Below, in pieces: positions 43,241 through 51,457 of a stretch of 64,000 nucleotides of DNA. The position numbers and the translations under genes are program-made. Numbering within the stretch: the stretch's first letter is position 1; every line of letters begins with the position of its first letter. Origin of the DNA: an uncultured Carboxylicivirga sp. (GTDB taxonomy: Bacteria; Bacteroidota; Bacteroidia; Bacteroidales; Marinilabiliaceae); assembly GCF_963674565.1 (NCBI RefSeq), contig NZ_OY771430.1, forward strand, positions 1,054,001-1,118,000. The letters run 5' to 3'. The notes beneath the pieces were generated by a model that saw only the letters and a list, made by a program, of their open reading frames with translations, had not been told where the DNA came from and made no database searches.

Positions 43241-44110
43241 ATGAAGAGCTTAAGAGCCGGTATTAAAATTACCGGCTTTTTAATTATTCTTATAATTGGG
43301 GGACTGTTAAAGGTAAATGCACAGTACAAAGTAGAAGGTAGAATCGTTGATGTAGGTTCTAGTTTTGATGATGTATCTGTTGTAGTAGAAACAAACGGCC
43401 TTAAAAAAGATGTTATTCTTACCAATGACGGTGCCTTTGAGACTTATCTTCAAAAAAATAAAATTTATCGCTTTAGTTTTTTTAAACCTGAATTTGTTGC
43501 TAAAGTAATTGAGTTTTCTACCAAAGTACCTGATAATATTCATTTCGAGAGTATACAACCTTATTACTTGCCTGTTAGATTATTTAAGACCTTTGAAGGG
43601 GTGGATACCGTTTTTTTTAAACAACCTGTTGCTAAAATTCGCTTTGATGAAGTGATATCCGATTTTGCTGATGACAGAGATTATTCATTAAAGGTTAAGT
43701 ATCATATTGATGAGATGCGTGCCGAGGCTGAAAAGCAAAAAGAAAAGCCAGTTTTAAAAAAGAAAAAGAAACCAGTAGAGGTGTCAGAGGTAGTTGAGCT
43801 TGATAAAATAAAGATTCAGGAAGATACAACAGTTATTATTCATAAAGAAGAAAACTTTTCAATTGTAGGTTTACCCCCGTTAAAGGAATCTTATCCGCAG
43901 GGAAGAACAGATGAGTTTTTTGATATGGAAGGCAGAACCGTTGAAAGAACTATCTTTATGAACGGAAATGTACGTAAAGTATATTTTGTGGTAAAGCATC
44001 ATTGGGGTGGTGTCTTTTATTTTATCGATCAGGCTGAGATTGGCTATCGGTGCATTTCTAAAAAAACCTACGAGAATTTATTAGCAAACAACGAGTTGGA
44101 TAACAAATAA
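43241..44110 (+). CDS. Secreted hypothetical protein with N-terminal beta domain
   Basis: A 289-residue protein. The signal peptide (about 1-28, ending KVNAQ) forces the start at ATG 43241, although a terminator hairpin overlaps its first codons. The early mature part (YKVEGRIVDVGSSFDDVSVV and the next strands) resembles a CarboxypepD_reg-like fold. The middle is Lys/Glu-rich and probably unstructured (PVLKKKKKPVEVSEVVEL). The C-terminal about 80 residues (EFFDMEGRTVERTIFMNG onward) look like a compact beta domain. No enzymatic motif is seen. It lies 5 bp before the threonine aldolase gene, probably as a co-transcribed neighbour. Confidence 0.7.
   Translation: MKSLRAGIKITGFLIILIIGGLLKVNAQYKVEGRIVDVGSSFDDVSVVVETNGLKKDVILTNDGAFETYLQKNKIYRFSFFKPEFVAKVIEFSTKVPDNIHFESIQPYYLPVRLFKTFEGVDTVFFKQPVAKIRFDEVISDFADDRDYSLKVKYHIDEMRAEAEKQKEKPVLKKKKKPVEVSEVVELDKIKIQEDTTVIIHKEENFSIVGLPPLKESYPQGRTDEFFDMEGRTVERTIFMNGNVRKVYFVVKHHWGGVFYFIDQAEIGYRCISKKTYENLLANNELDNK
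43255..43281 (+). terminator. Terminator hairpin overlapping the start of the downstream gene
   Basis: AGCCGGTA (43255-43262) pairs with TACCGGCT (43270-43277), followed by TTTT (to 43281). It would end the USP gene transcript, yet lies inside codons 5-14 of the next gene. Confidence 0.7.
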
Positions 44111-44115
44111 GATTG

Positions 44116-45147
44116 ATGAAACATATAAGAGGATTTGCAAGTGATAATAATGCAAGTGTGCATCCAAAAGTTATGGAAGCGCTTATAAAGGCTAACGACG
44201 GACATGCAATTGGATATGGTGGTGATAAAATAACCGAAAAAACACAACAATTATTTAAGAAGGTTTTCGGCAAAGAGGTGGAAACCTTTTTTGTGTATAA
44301 CGGAACCGGTGCTAATGTTATTTCTATTCAGGCATTAACACATTCCTTTAATTCAGTTGTTTGTGCTCAAACAGCACATATTAACGTTGATGAATGCGGT
44401 GCGCCTGAAAAACTGTCGGGATGTAAATTATTGCCCATTACAACCAATAATGGAAAGATTACGGTTGAGCAGATTAGTCAGTATATGCATGGTTTTGGAT
44501 TTGAACATCATGCTCAGCCAAAACTGATATCAATTACACAGGCTACTGAACTGGGAACAGTTTATACGCTTGCTGAGGTGAAAACAATAGCTGATTATGT
44601 GCATGGTTTGGGGTTATATTTGCATATGGATGGAGCGCGTTTGGCCAACGCAGCTGTTGCTCTTGATTGTTCTTTGGCTGATATTACTTTTAATGCTGGC
44701 GTGGATGTCTTGTCGTTTGGAGGAACAAAAAATGGATTGATGTTTGGAGAAGCTGTTGTTTTTGCCAATGCTCAGTTGGCTGATAATGTGAAATACATTC
44801 GAAAGCAAAGTACACAGCTCCATTCAAAAATGAGGTATACGTCAGCTCAGTTTGAAGCATTGTTGACGAATGATCTATGGAAAAAAAATGCCTCGCATGC
44901 CAATAAAATGGCCAGAAAACTGGAAGCAGGAATAAAACAATTAAAGAATGTAAAGCTGACTCAACCAGTTGATTCTAATGGTATCTTTGCCATTGTACCA
45001 AAACAAACAATAGCCAAACTACAGGAAGAATATTTCTTTTATATCTGGGATGAACATCGCTCGGAAGTTCGTTGGATGACTTCCTTTGATACTCAGGAAG
45101 AAGATATTGAGGGTTTCCTGGATGTGTTGAATAGAGAAGTGGGTTAG
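44116..45147 (+). CDS. ltaE: Low-specificity L-threonine aldolase
   Basis: A 343-residue PLP enzyme from ATG 44116 (a TTG directly before it is in frame). FASDNNASVHPKVMEALIKA at the start, FFVYNGTGANVISIQAL, then LHMDGARLANAAVAL and the PLP-lysine block SFGGTKNGLMFGEAV are the expected family blocks. It splits L-threonine or L-allo-threonine to glycine and acetaldehyde. The name ltaE follows family usage. It follows a secreted hypothetical gene with a 5-bp gap and is closed by a strong terminator. Confidence 0.93.
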   Translation: MKHIRGFASDNNASVHPKVMEALIKANDGHAIGYGGDKITEKTQQLFKKVFGKEVETFFVYNGTGANVISIQALTHSFNSVVCAQTAHINVDECGAPEKLSGCKLLPITTNNGKITVEQISQYMHGFGFEHHAQPKLISITQATELGTVYTLAEVKTIADYVHGLGLYLHMDGARLANAAVALDCSLADITFNAGVDVLSFGGTKNGLMFGEAVVFANAQLADNVKYIRKQSTQLHSKMRYTSAQFEALLTNDLWKKNASHANKMARKLEAGIKQLKNVKLTQPVDSNGIFAIVPKQTIAKLQEEYFFYIWDEHRSEVRWMTSFDTQEEDIEGFLDVLNREVG

Positions 45148-45195
45148 AAAAAGATACAAGCTGATGGTTGTTAGCCTTTGGCTAATAAATATTTG

Positions 45196-45245
45196 GGAAC
45201 GGTTCTTTATTGGTAATAGGTCAATAAAGAACCGTTCCTTTTTTT
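45196..45245 (+). terminator. Very strong terminator after the aldolase gene (repeat family member)
   Basis: Arms 45196-45212 and 45222-45238 form a perfect 17-bp stem with a 9-nt loop and a seven-T tail. A related hairpin with the same arm and loop lengths lies after the rhomboid gene at 46166-46208. Confidence 0.92.
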
Positions 45246-45270
45246 AAGTAGTAAGTAAAATATTTAATTA

Positions 45271-45390
45271 GTCCCGTAGGGACGTTTGTGACAGCATGGT
45301 ACTTTAGTGCTATGGGATATAAAAGCTACCAATCAAAGGCCAAAGGCCAGTCTGGTTTTTTATTGCTAACAGCTAGCGGCTGTTTTTTTA
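45271..45390. repeat. REP-like palindrome cluster
   Basis: The 343-bp gap after the aldolase gene has no coding frame but is full of short palindromes: TTAGCC/GGCTAA (45171-45185), GTCCCGTAGGGAC (45271-45283), an imperfect 9-bp hairpin at 45295-45314, GGCCAAAGGCC-type repeats near 45348, and a terminator-like ACAGC/GCTGT with seven Ts (45369-45389). Such clusters resemble the extragenic palindromes mobilised by RAYT transposases. One RAYT gene is present at 56813. Confidence 0.6.
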
Positions 45391-45490
45391 GCCATATTGT
45401 CATTAAAATATTTTATTCTTTGCCATTATGACTTAAATTAATCTTTGGTTTGAAAATTGATAAATTAATATCAAATCATAATATAAATCT

Positions 45491-46156
45491 ATGGCCAAAG
45501 CATCTGATATTGAATTGAAGAAACTAAAGACAGCTTTGGTGATTCCTTTATTTTTTCTGGTAATTACCTTTAGTGTAAAACTAGTTGAAACACTCGAAGG
45601 ATTCAGCTTTGTTGAATGGGGCGTACGGCCACTTTCAATTGAAGGTTTATCAGGTATTTTTCTGGCTCCGTTGGTACATTCCGACTGGGATCATTTTTTT
45701 GCCAACGCAGTACCATTATTTGTTTTAGGAATGTCTTTATTTTATTTCTATCGAGGTATTTCGGTTAAGGTCTTTGTTTACATTTACCTTTTAACAGGTT
45801 TATGGGTTTGGATGGGAGCCCGGGATGCCTGGCATATTGGAGCAAGTGGTGTTATATATGGTTTAGCCGCATTTTTGTTTGCCAGTGGTTTTCTTCGCAA
45901 ATATATTCCCTTAATGGCGATATCATTAATGGTTGTATTTTTATACGGTAGTATGATATGGGGGATTTTTCCGTTGCAAATGAATGTTCCTTATTCATGG
46001 GAGTCTCATTTGTGGGGTTCGGTGGCTGGAATTGTGTTAGCAGTTATATATCGCAAACAGGGGCCTCAGCGAATCATTAAAGAATGGCCTGATGAAGAAT
46101 ATGAATATCCATTTTGGGAAGTGGAACAGAAGGAAAATCATTTAGATTCAAAATAA
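45491..46156 (+). CDS. Rhomboid-family intramembrane serine protease
   Basis: A 221-residue protein with six membrane helices. The active-site serine is in HIGASGVIYGLAAFLF (the G-x-S-G motif). The catalytic His is in SWESHLWGSVAGIVL, the last helix. The helix-two His/Asn oxyanion residues are in HSDWDHFFANAVPLFVLG. It would cut membrane-anchored proteins near their helix ends; substrates are unknown. It is flanked on both sides by related long hairpins. Confidence 0.93.
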   Translation: MAKASDIELKKLKTALVIPLFFLVITFSVKLVETLEGFSFVEWGVRPLSIEGLSGIFLAPLVHSDWDHFFANAVPLFVLGMSLFYFYRGISVKVFVYIYLLTGLWVWMGARDAWHIGASGVIYGLAAFLFASGFLRKYIPLMAISLMVVFLYGSMIWGIFPLQMNVPYSWESHLWGSVAGIVLAVIYRKQGPQRIIKEWPDEEYEYPFWEVEQKENHLDSK

Positions 46157-46165
46157 GGCGTTTAG

Positions 46166-46208
46166 GGAAAGGTTCTCTATTTGCATGATATAAATAAAGA
46201 ACCGTTCC
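46166..46208 (+). repeat. Long imperfect hairpin related to the terminator at 45196
   Basis: Arms 46166-46182 and 46192-46208 (17 nt each, 9-nt loop, two mismatches). The right arm AAATAAAGAACCGTTCC differs from the right arm of the earlier hairpin in one base. There is no T run, so terminator function may be decayed. Confidence 0.65.
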
Positions 46209-46465
46209 GTAGTAACTCTGAATTGAGATCATCTGATTAAAGAGATAGTTATCAGATTAATAATTTGTTAGCGTTTGGTAACTGCCTTAATATAAGTCAA
46301 TTGCTAGTATTGCTTATTGAGGTTAAGAGATTGATCTAAGGCATTATGTATGTAAACTACTGCCTACTGCCTAAAAATCAAACCAACTATTAACCGAGAA
46401 GACTCAATATAATTTGTTCATATCAAAATCTTTTTTGCATCTTTACACGTCTTTTAAAACAAGGA
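46209..46465. other. Intergenic region with microrepeats, no gene
   Basis: No convincing frame is present. A 7-bp inverted repeat ATCTGAT/ATCAGAT lies at 46231-46257, an outer pair TGCCTTA/TAAGGCA spans about 46283-46345, and the tandem unit CTACTGC appears at about 46359-46371. Confidence 0.5.
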
Positions 46466-46912
46466 ATGATTAAGCGACAAAATACAGAAATGAATTACCT
46501 GAGGCTGCTAAGCGTAACCATGATGATTACTGCAGCCTATGTGGCCGATGCTGAAGGGCAGGAGGGTCGCTGGCAGGCATTTCAGAATGTTCGTGAAATC
46601 ATTTTAGATCAGATCCATCAAATTAATCCATCCTCTGTTGAGGAAGGTATTGAGTGGGAGATGGCTCTTGAGGTAAAATCCAATCTTAATTTATCCTCGG
46701 TTTTATATCAATTACCCGAGGTACAAGACTTCTTTCTTGAGGTATTATCAGTAAATAAAAAAACAATAGTTGACCATTTGATAACGGCGCCTGTTTCTCA
46801 TGAACAACAGGAACTTTGCTATCAATTGGTTGAATTTACAGAAGTAAATTATCACCCTCAACTATCGGTTTTTGATGCAATACGTCCTGTAAGGGGCGGA
46901 CCTGTTGCGTAA
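46466..46912 (+). CDS. Hypothetical protein
   Basis: A 148-residue, acidic, mostly helical protein that no family was recognised for. A second in-frame ATG at 46490 would give MNYLRLLSVTMM as the N-terminus. The first 25 residues are mildly hydrophobic but do not make a clean signal peptide. Repeated Leu/Val/Glu spacing (EVQDFFLEVLSVNKKTIVDH) suggests a helical bundle. It lies 79 bp upstream of secA on the same strand with no terminator between, so the two may share a transcript. Confidence 0.55.
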   Translation: MIKRQNTEMNYLRLLSVTMMITAAYVADAEGQEGRWQAFQNVREIILDQIHQINPSSVEEGIEWEMALEVKSNLNLSSVLYQLPEVQDFFLEVLSVNKKTIVDHLITAPVSHEQQELCYQLVEFTEVNYHPQLSVFDAIRPVRGGPVA

Positions 46913-46991
46913 CTTCCTTTTATGTGTGCTCTGTTGATAATGAGCATCATATCCTTATTTATTTTTCAAAAACAAATTAAATTCTATACAA

Positions 46992-49900
46992 ATGGCAATA
47001 GCTAAGTTTCTGTCAAAACTTATTGGTAATAAGTCAGACAGGGATATGAAAGAGGTGGAACCGATTGTAAAAAAGATCAAAGCGGTTTATCCACAAATTG
47101 AGAAGTTGACTCACGATGAGTTACGTCAGAAATCACAGGAGCTTAAATTTCAGATTCAGGATTCAGTTAAAGATGATGAAGACAGGATTGCTGATTTAAA
47201 ACAGCAGATAGAAGATGGTAAAATAGCTGTTTCGGAGCGCGAAAAGATATACAACGAAATTGATAAAATTGAAAAAGATATTCTAACCAAGCTTGAAGAT
47301 GCTTTGAATGAAGCTTTACCAATTGCCTTTTCTATTATTAAAGATACAGCGCGTCGTTTTACCGAGAACCAAACAATTGAAGTATCAGCGAGTGATTTCG
47401 ATCGTAATCTTGCGGCTTCTAAAGATTTTGTCGAGATCAACGGAGAGAAGGCCACTTATTTTAATACATGGTTAGCCGGGGGAAATGAAGTAACCTGGGA
47501 TATGGTTCATTATGATGTACAGTTGATTGGTGGCGTCGTTCTTCATAGCGGTAAAATTGCCGAGATGGCAACTGGTGAGGGTAAAACATTAGTGGCTACC
47601 TTACCTGTGTTCCTGAATGCTTTGGCAGGCCGAGGGGTTCATGTAGTAACCGTGAATGATTATCTGGCAAAACGTGACTCGGAGTGGATGGGACCTATCT
47701 ATCAGTTTCATGGTTTATCGGTTGATTGTATTGATAAACACCGTCCGAATTCTTCAGAACGTCGTGCAGCTTACAGAGCAGATATTACATTTGGTACCAA
47801 CAACGAATTTGGTTTTGATTATCTGCGTGATAACATGGCTATTTCGCCGGATGACCTGGTACAACGTGTTCATCATTATGCTATTGTCGATGAGGTTGAC
47901 TCGGTTTTGATTGATGATGCCCGTACTCCTTTGATTATTTCTGGTCCTGTACCCAAAGGAGACGATCAGTTATTTGGTGATTTAAAACCAAAGGTGGAAA
48001 GTATTGTTGAAGCACAACGAAAACTGGTTACCCAGGTTTTGGCTGAAGCAAAACAGAAACTGAAATCGGATAATAAGAAAGAAGCTGAAGAAGGTTCTTT
48101 ACTGTTGCTTCGTGCTTTCAAAGGTTTACCTAAGAATAAGGCAATCATTAAGTTTTTAAGTGAACAGGGTGTAAAAGCCAGTATGCTAAAAACCGAAAAT
48201 TATTATATGCAGGAGAATAACAAGAACATGCATATAGTAACTGATCCTTTGTATTTTGTTATTGATGAGAAAAATAATTCGATAGAGTTAACAGAAAAAG
48301 GTCTGGATCTAATTACTGGTTCATCTGAAGATCCTGAATTCTTCGTATTACCGGATGTGGGTTCAGAAATTGCTACATTAGAGAAAGCAGACCTTTCTGA
48401 TGAGGATAAAACCACTAAAAAAGATGAAATTCTTCAGAACTTCTCAATCAAGTCGGAACGTGTTCATACCATCAACCAGTTATTAAAAGCCTACACTTTA
48501 TTCGAAAAAGATGTAGAGTACGTGGTGATGGATAACAAGGTGAAGATTGTTGATGAGCAGACAGGTCGTATTATGGAAGGCCGTCGTTATTCTGATGGTT
48601 TGCACCAGGCGATTGAAGCAAAAGAACGTGTAACCGTTGAAGCAGCTACACAAACATATGCTACCATTACCCTGCAGAACTACTTCCGTATGTATCACAA
48701 ATTGTCAGGTATGACTGGTACTGCAGAAACAGAAGCAGGCGAGCTTTGGGATATCTATGAATTGGATGTGGTTGTTATTCCAACCAACCGTCCAATCTTA
48801 CGTGACGACAGAGAAGACATTGTTTACAAAACAAAACGTGAAAAATATAATGCCGTAATCGAAGAGGTGGTTCAACTGGTTAATGCAGGTCGTCCTGTGT
48901 TGGTGGGTACCACATCGGTTGAGATTTCGGAATTATTAAGCCGTGCCCTTAAGATGAGGGGTATCAGACACAATGTGCTGAATGCTAAGTTACACCAGCG
49001 AGAGGCTGAAATTGTAGCAGACGCAGGTCAGGCTGGTATTGTAACCATTGCAACCAACATGGCAGGTCGTGGTACCGATATCAAATTGACTAAAGAAGTA
49101 AAAGAGGCAGGTGGTTTAGCCATTATCGGTACAGAGCGTCATGAATCTCGTCGTGTTGACCGTCAGTTACGTGGTCGTGCAGGTCGTCAGGGTGACCCGG
49201 GATCTTCTCAATTCTTTGTTTCGTTAGAAGATGATTTGATGCGTTTATTCGGATCAGACCGTATCGTTAAATATATGGACCGTCTTGGATTAGAAGATGG
49301 TGAGATGATTCAGCACAGCATGATTACCAAGTCAATCGAACGTGCTCAGAAAAAGGTGGAAGAAAATAACTTTGGTATTCGTAAGCGATTACTGGAGTAT
49401 GATGATGTTATGAACTCGCAGCGTGAGGTTATTTATACCAAACGTCGTCATGCATTGTATGGTGAGCGTATTCAGGTTGATATTTCCAATATGATGGCAG
49501 ATACATGTGCTGATATCGTAGAGGAATATCATGCTGATGCAGATTACGAAGGATTCAAAATGGAATTGATCCGTGTATTCTCAGCTCAGCCTCCTTTTGC
49601 TGAAGATGATTTTCTGAAAGGCAAAACAGACGAACTGTCAGTTGAACTGTTCCATAAAATGTGGGATGCATATCTGCGTAAAAGCGATATGATTGCTAAA
49701 CAGGCTCATCCTGTAATTAAGGATGTGTACGAGACAAAGTCTGAGATGTATAAAAATATTGTGGTACCAATCAGCGATGGACAAAAAGTTTATCAGATCA
49801 CCACAAATCTGAAAAAGGCATACGAAACAGAATCCAAAGAACTGGTTCGTTCATTCGAAAAAGCATCAATGCTGGTAACTATCGATGATGCATGGAAAGA

Positions 49901-50303
49901 GCACTTACGCGAATTGGATGATTTACGTACTGCAGTTCAAAATGCAAGTTATGAGCAAAAAGATCCGTTATTGATTTATAAGTTTGAGTCGTTCAATCTG
50001 TTTAAGGCAATGATCGGGCGCAACAATAAGTCAGTAGTATCGTTATTGGCTAAAGGACATATTCCTATCCAGAATGCTGATGGTGTTCATGAAGCACAGG
50101 AGCGTAAGCGTCAGGATTATAGTAGACTACAAACCCGTAAAGATGAGTTTAGTCGAGGTGGAGGTAATGGTCAGTCACAAGCACCTAAGAAACCTGAGAA
50201 GATTGAACCAGTTAGAGTAGAGAAGAAGGTGGGTCGTAATGAACCATGCCCTTGTGGAAGTGGCAAGAAATATAAACAATGTCACGGTAAAGGCGAGGCG
50301 TAA
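46992..50303 (+). CDS. secA: Preprotein translocase ATPase SecA
   Basis: An 1103-residue motor for Sec export, longer than the about 900 residues of E. coli SecA because of insertions typical of Bacteroidota. Walker A is ATGEGKTLVATLP, the DEAD-type box is VDEVDSVLIDDARTPL, and the second motor domain shows GRGTDIKL and RQLRGRAGRQGDPG. About 150 charged residues (near 320-480) are inserted in nucleotide-binding domain 1. The C-terminus has the zinc-binding SEC-C motif EPCPCGSGKKYKQCHG, for SecB or ribosome contact. It is followed by lgt, whose substrates SecA exports. Confidence 0.98.
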   Translation: MAIAKFLSKLIGNKSDRDMKEVEPIVKKIKAVYPQIEKLTHDELRQKSQELKFQIQDSVKDDEDRIADLKQQIEDGKIAVSEREKIYNEIDKIEKDILTKLEDALNEALPIAFSIIKDTARRFTENQTIEVSASDFDRNLAASKDFVEINGEKATYFNTWLAGGNEVTWDMVHYDVQLIGGVVLHSGKIAEMATGEGKTLVATLPVFLNALAGRGVHVVTVNDYLAKRDSEWMGPIYQFHGLSVDCIDKHRPNSSERRAAYRADITFGTNNEFGFDYLRDNMAISPDDLVQRVHHYAIVDEVDSVLIDDARTPLIISGPVPKGDDQLFGDLKPKVESIVEAQRKLVTQVLAEAKQKLKSDNKKEAEEGSLLLLRAFKGLPKNKAIIKFLSEQGVKASMLKTENYYMQENNKNMHIVTDPLYFVIDEKNNSIELTEKGLDLITGSSEDPEFFVLPDVGSEIATLEKADLSDEDKTTKKDEILQNFSIKSERVHTINQLLKAYTLFEKDVEYVVMDNKVKIVDEQTGRIMEGRRYSDGLHQAIEAKERVTVEAATQTYATITLQNYFRMYHKLSGMTGTAETEAGELWDIYELDVVVIPTNRPILRDDREDIVYKTKREKYNAVIEEVVQLVNAGRPVLVGTTSVEISELLSRALKMRGIRHNVLNAKLHQREAEIVADAGQAGIVTIATNMAGRGTDIKLTKEVKEAGGLAIIGTERHESRRVDRQLRGRAGRQGDPGSSQFFVSLEDDLMRLFGSDRIVKYMDRLGLEDGEMIQHSMITKSIERAQKKVEENNFGIRKRLLEYDDVMNSQREVIYTKRRHALYGERIQVDISNMMADTCADIVEEYHADADYEGFKMELIRVFSAQPPFAEDDFLKGKTDELSVELFHKMWDAYLRKSDMIAKQAHPVIKDVYETKSEMYKNIVVPISDGQKVYQITTNLKKAYETESKELVRSFEKASMLVTIDDAWKEHLRELDDLRTAVQNASYEQKDPLLIYKFESFNLFKAMIGRNNKSVVSLLAKGHIPIQNADGVHEAQERKRQDYSRLQTRKDEFSRGGGNGQSQAPKKPEKIEPVRVEKKVGRNEPCPCGSGKKYKQCHGKGEA

Positions 50304-50329
50304 ACATTGGTCTCAAGATAAAAGACATA

Positions 50330-50382
50330 AGTATCAAGAAGCTTGAGAAGGTCTTGATACTGAAATCTTGAAACTTGATACT
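50330..50382. repeat. Inverted and direct repeats between secA and lgt
   Basis: AGTATCAAGA (50330-50339) and TCTTGATACT (50352-50361) form a perfect 10-bp hairpin, and CTTGATACT recurs at 50374-50382. No T run follows. This looks like a degenerate repeat family rather than a terminator. Confidence 0.6.
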
Positions 50383-50402
50383 ATAACCAAGAAAATTATC
50401 AT

Positions 50403-51218
50403 ATGATACTAAATTATATTCACTGGAACGTTGATCCTGAGATTTTTCATCTGGGCTTTTTATCGGTTAGGTATTACGGACTATTTTTTGCCATTGCCTT
50501 TATGCTGGGTTATTACATGATGGAAAAAATGTTCAGGTCAGAAAAACTTAATGAAGCATGGCTTGAAAAGCTTTTTATGTATGTAGTGATAGCTACTATT
50601 GTAGGAGCTCGTCTGGGGCATGTTATCTTTTATGGTTGGGATTATTATTCGGAACATCCCGGAGATATTATTAAAGTTTGGGAAGGAGGCCTGGCCAGTC
50701 ACGGAGGTGCAATCGGTATTTTGGTTGCTTTGTATTTCTACTCCAAGAAGGTGACAAAAAAAAGTATGATCTGGACTCTCGACAGGTTGGTTATTCCGGT
50801 TGCATTAGCAGCCATGTTTATTCGTTTGGGTAACCTTATGAACTCCGAAATTTATGGACATTCGACGGATGTTCCATGGGCATTTCAATTTATTGAAAAT
50901 ATGCATGCTTGGGTTGATGGAGCCGAACCAATTTATTCCAAACCTTCGCATCCAACACAGATATACGAAGCTCTTTGTTACCTGTTTACTTTTGTTGTAT
51001 TGTTCTTTGCCTATTGGAAAACCAAAGCAAAAGAAAAACAAGGGTTGCTATTTGGTATTTTTCTAATCGGAATTTTTATGTCTCGTTTCTTTATCGAATT
51101 TGTAAAGAATAATCAGGAGGAATGGGAAGCAGGGATGACACTGAATATGGGACAATGGTTAAGTATACCTTTTGTAATTGCAGGTATTTACTTTATCTAT
51201 AAAGCTGTGAAGAAATAA
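50403..51218 (+). CDS. lgt: Prolipoprotein diacylglyceryl transferase
   Basis: A 271-residue inner-membrane enzyme with about seven helices. It adds diacylglycerol from phosphatidylglycerol to the lipobox Cys of prolipoproteins. The signature VGARLGHVIFYGWDYY and the block GGLASHGGAIGILVALYFY contain the conserved Arg, His and Gly residues. A further block is FIRLGNLMNSEIYGHST. Length is typical. Several predicted lipoproteins (51458, 55631) are encoded nearby. Confidence 0.97.
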   Translation: MILNYIHWNVDPEIFHLGFLSVRYYGLFFAIAFMLGYYMMEKMFRSEKLNEAWLEKLFMYVVIATIVGARLGHVIFYGWDYYSEHPGDIIKVWEGGLASHGGAIGILVALYFYSKKVTKKSMIWTLDRLVIPVALAAMFIRLGNLMNSEIYGHSTDVPWAFQFIENMHAWVDGAEPIYSKPSHPTQIYEALCYLFTFVVLFFAYWKTKAKEKQGLLFGIFLIGIFMSRFFIEFVKNNQEEWEAGMTLNMGQWLSIPFVIAGIYFIYKAVKK

Positions 51219-51313
51219 ATTAATGTTGATGTTCTAGTCAATGGTTTTGGGATATAAGTCATTGATTATTAATCGTAAATTAACAATTTGAAAATATATT
51301 GTTTTTACTTTAG

Positions 51314-51346
51314 GGCCGTAGTTGTAATGACTTCGGCCTTTTTTTT
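51314..51346 (+). terminator. Intrinsic terminator after lgt
   Basis: GGCCG (51314-51318) and CGGCC (51334-51338), extended by AGT/ACT after one mismatch, precede an eight-T run (51339-51346). Confidence 0.75.
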
Positions 51347-51457
51347 CGTATTTTAGCAATTCAAGTTTAGAAAATATCTGACTTCCTACTCCGATTCGTT
51401 GAAAAGTCTGTATAGAGGACCTTTTAAGTATTACATAATAGTTTAAATCAATTAAGA

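Noticed and set aside
45171..45390. CRISPR array
   Set aside because: The repeats are short, varied palindromes without regular spacers, and no cas gene is present.
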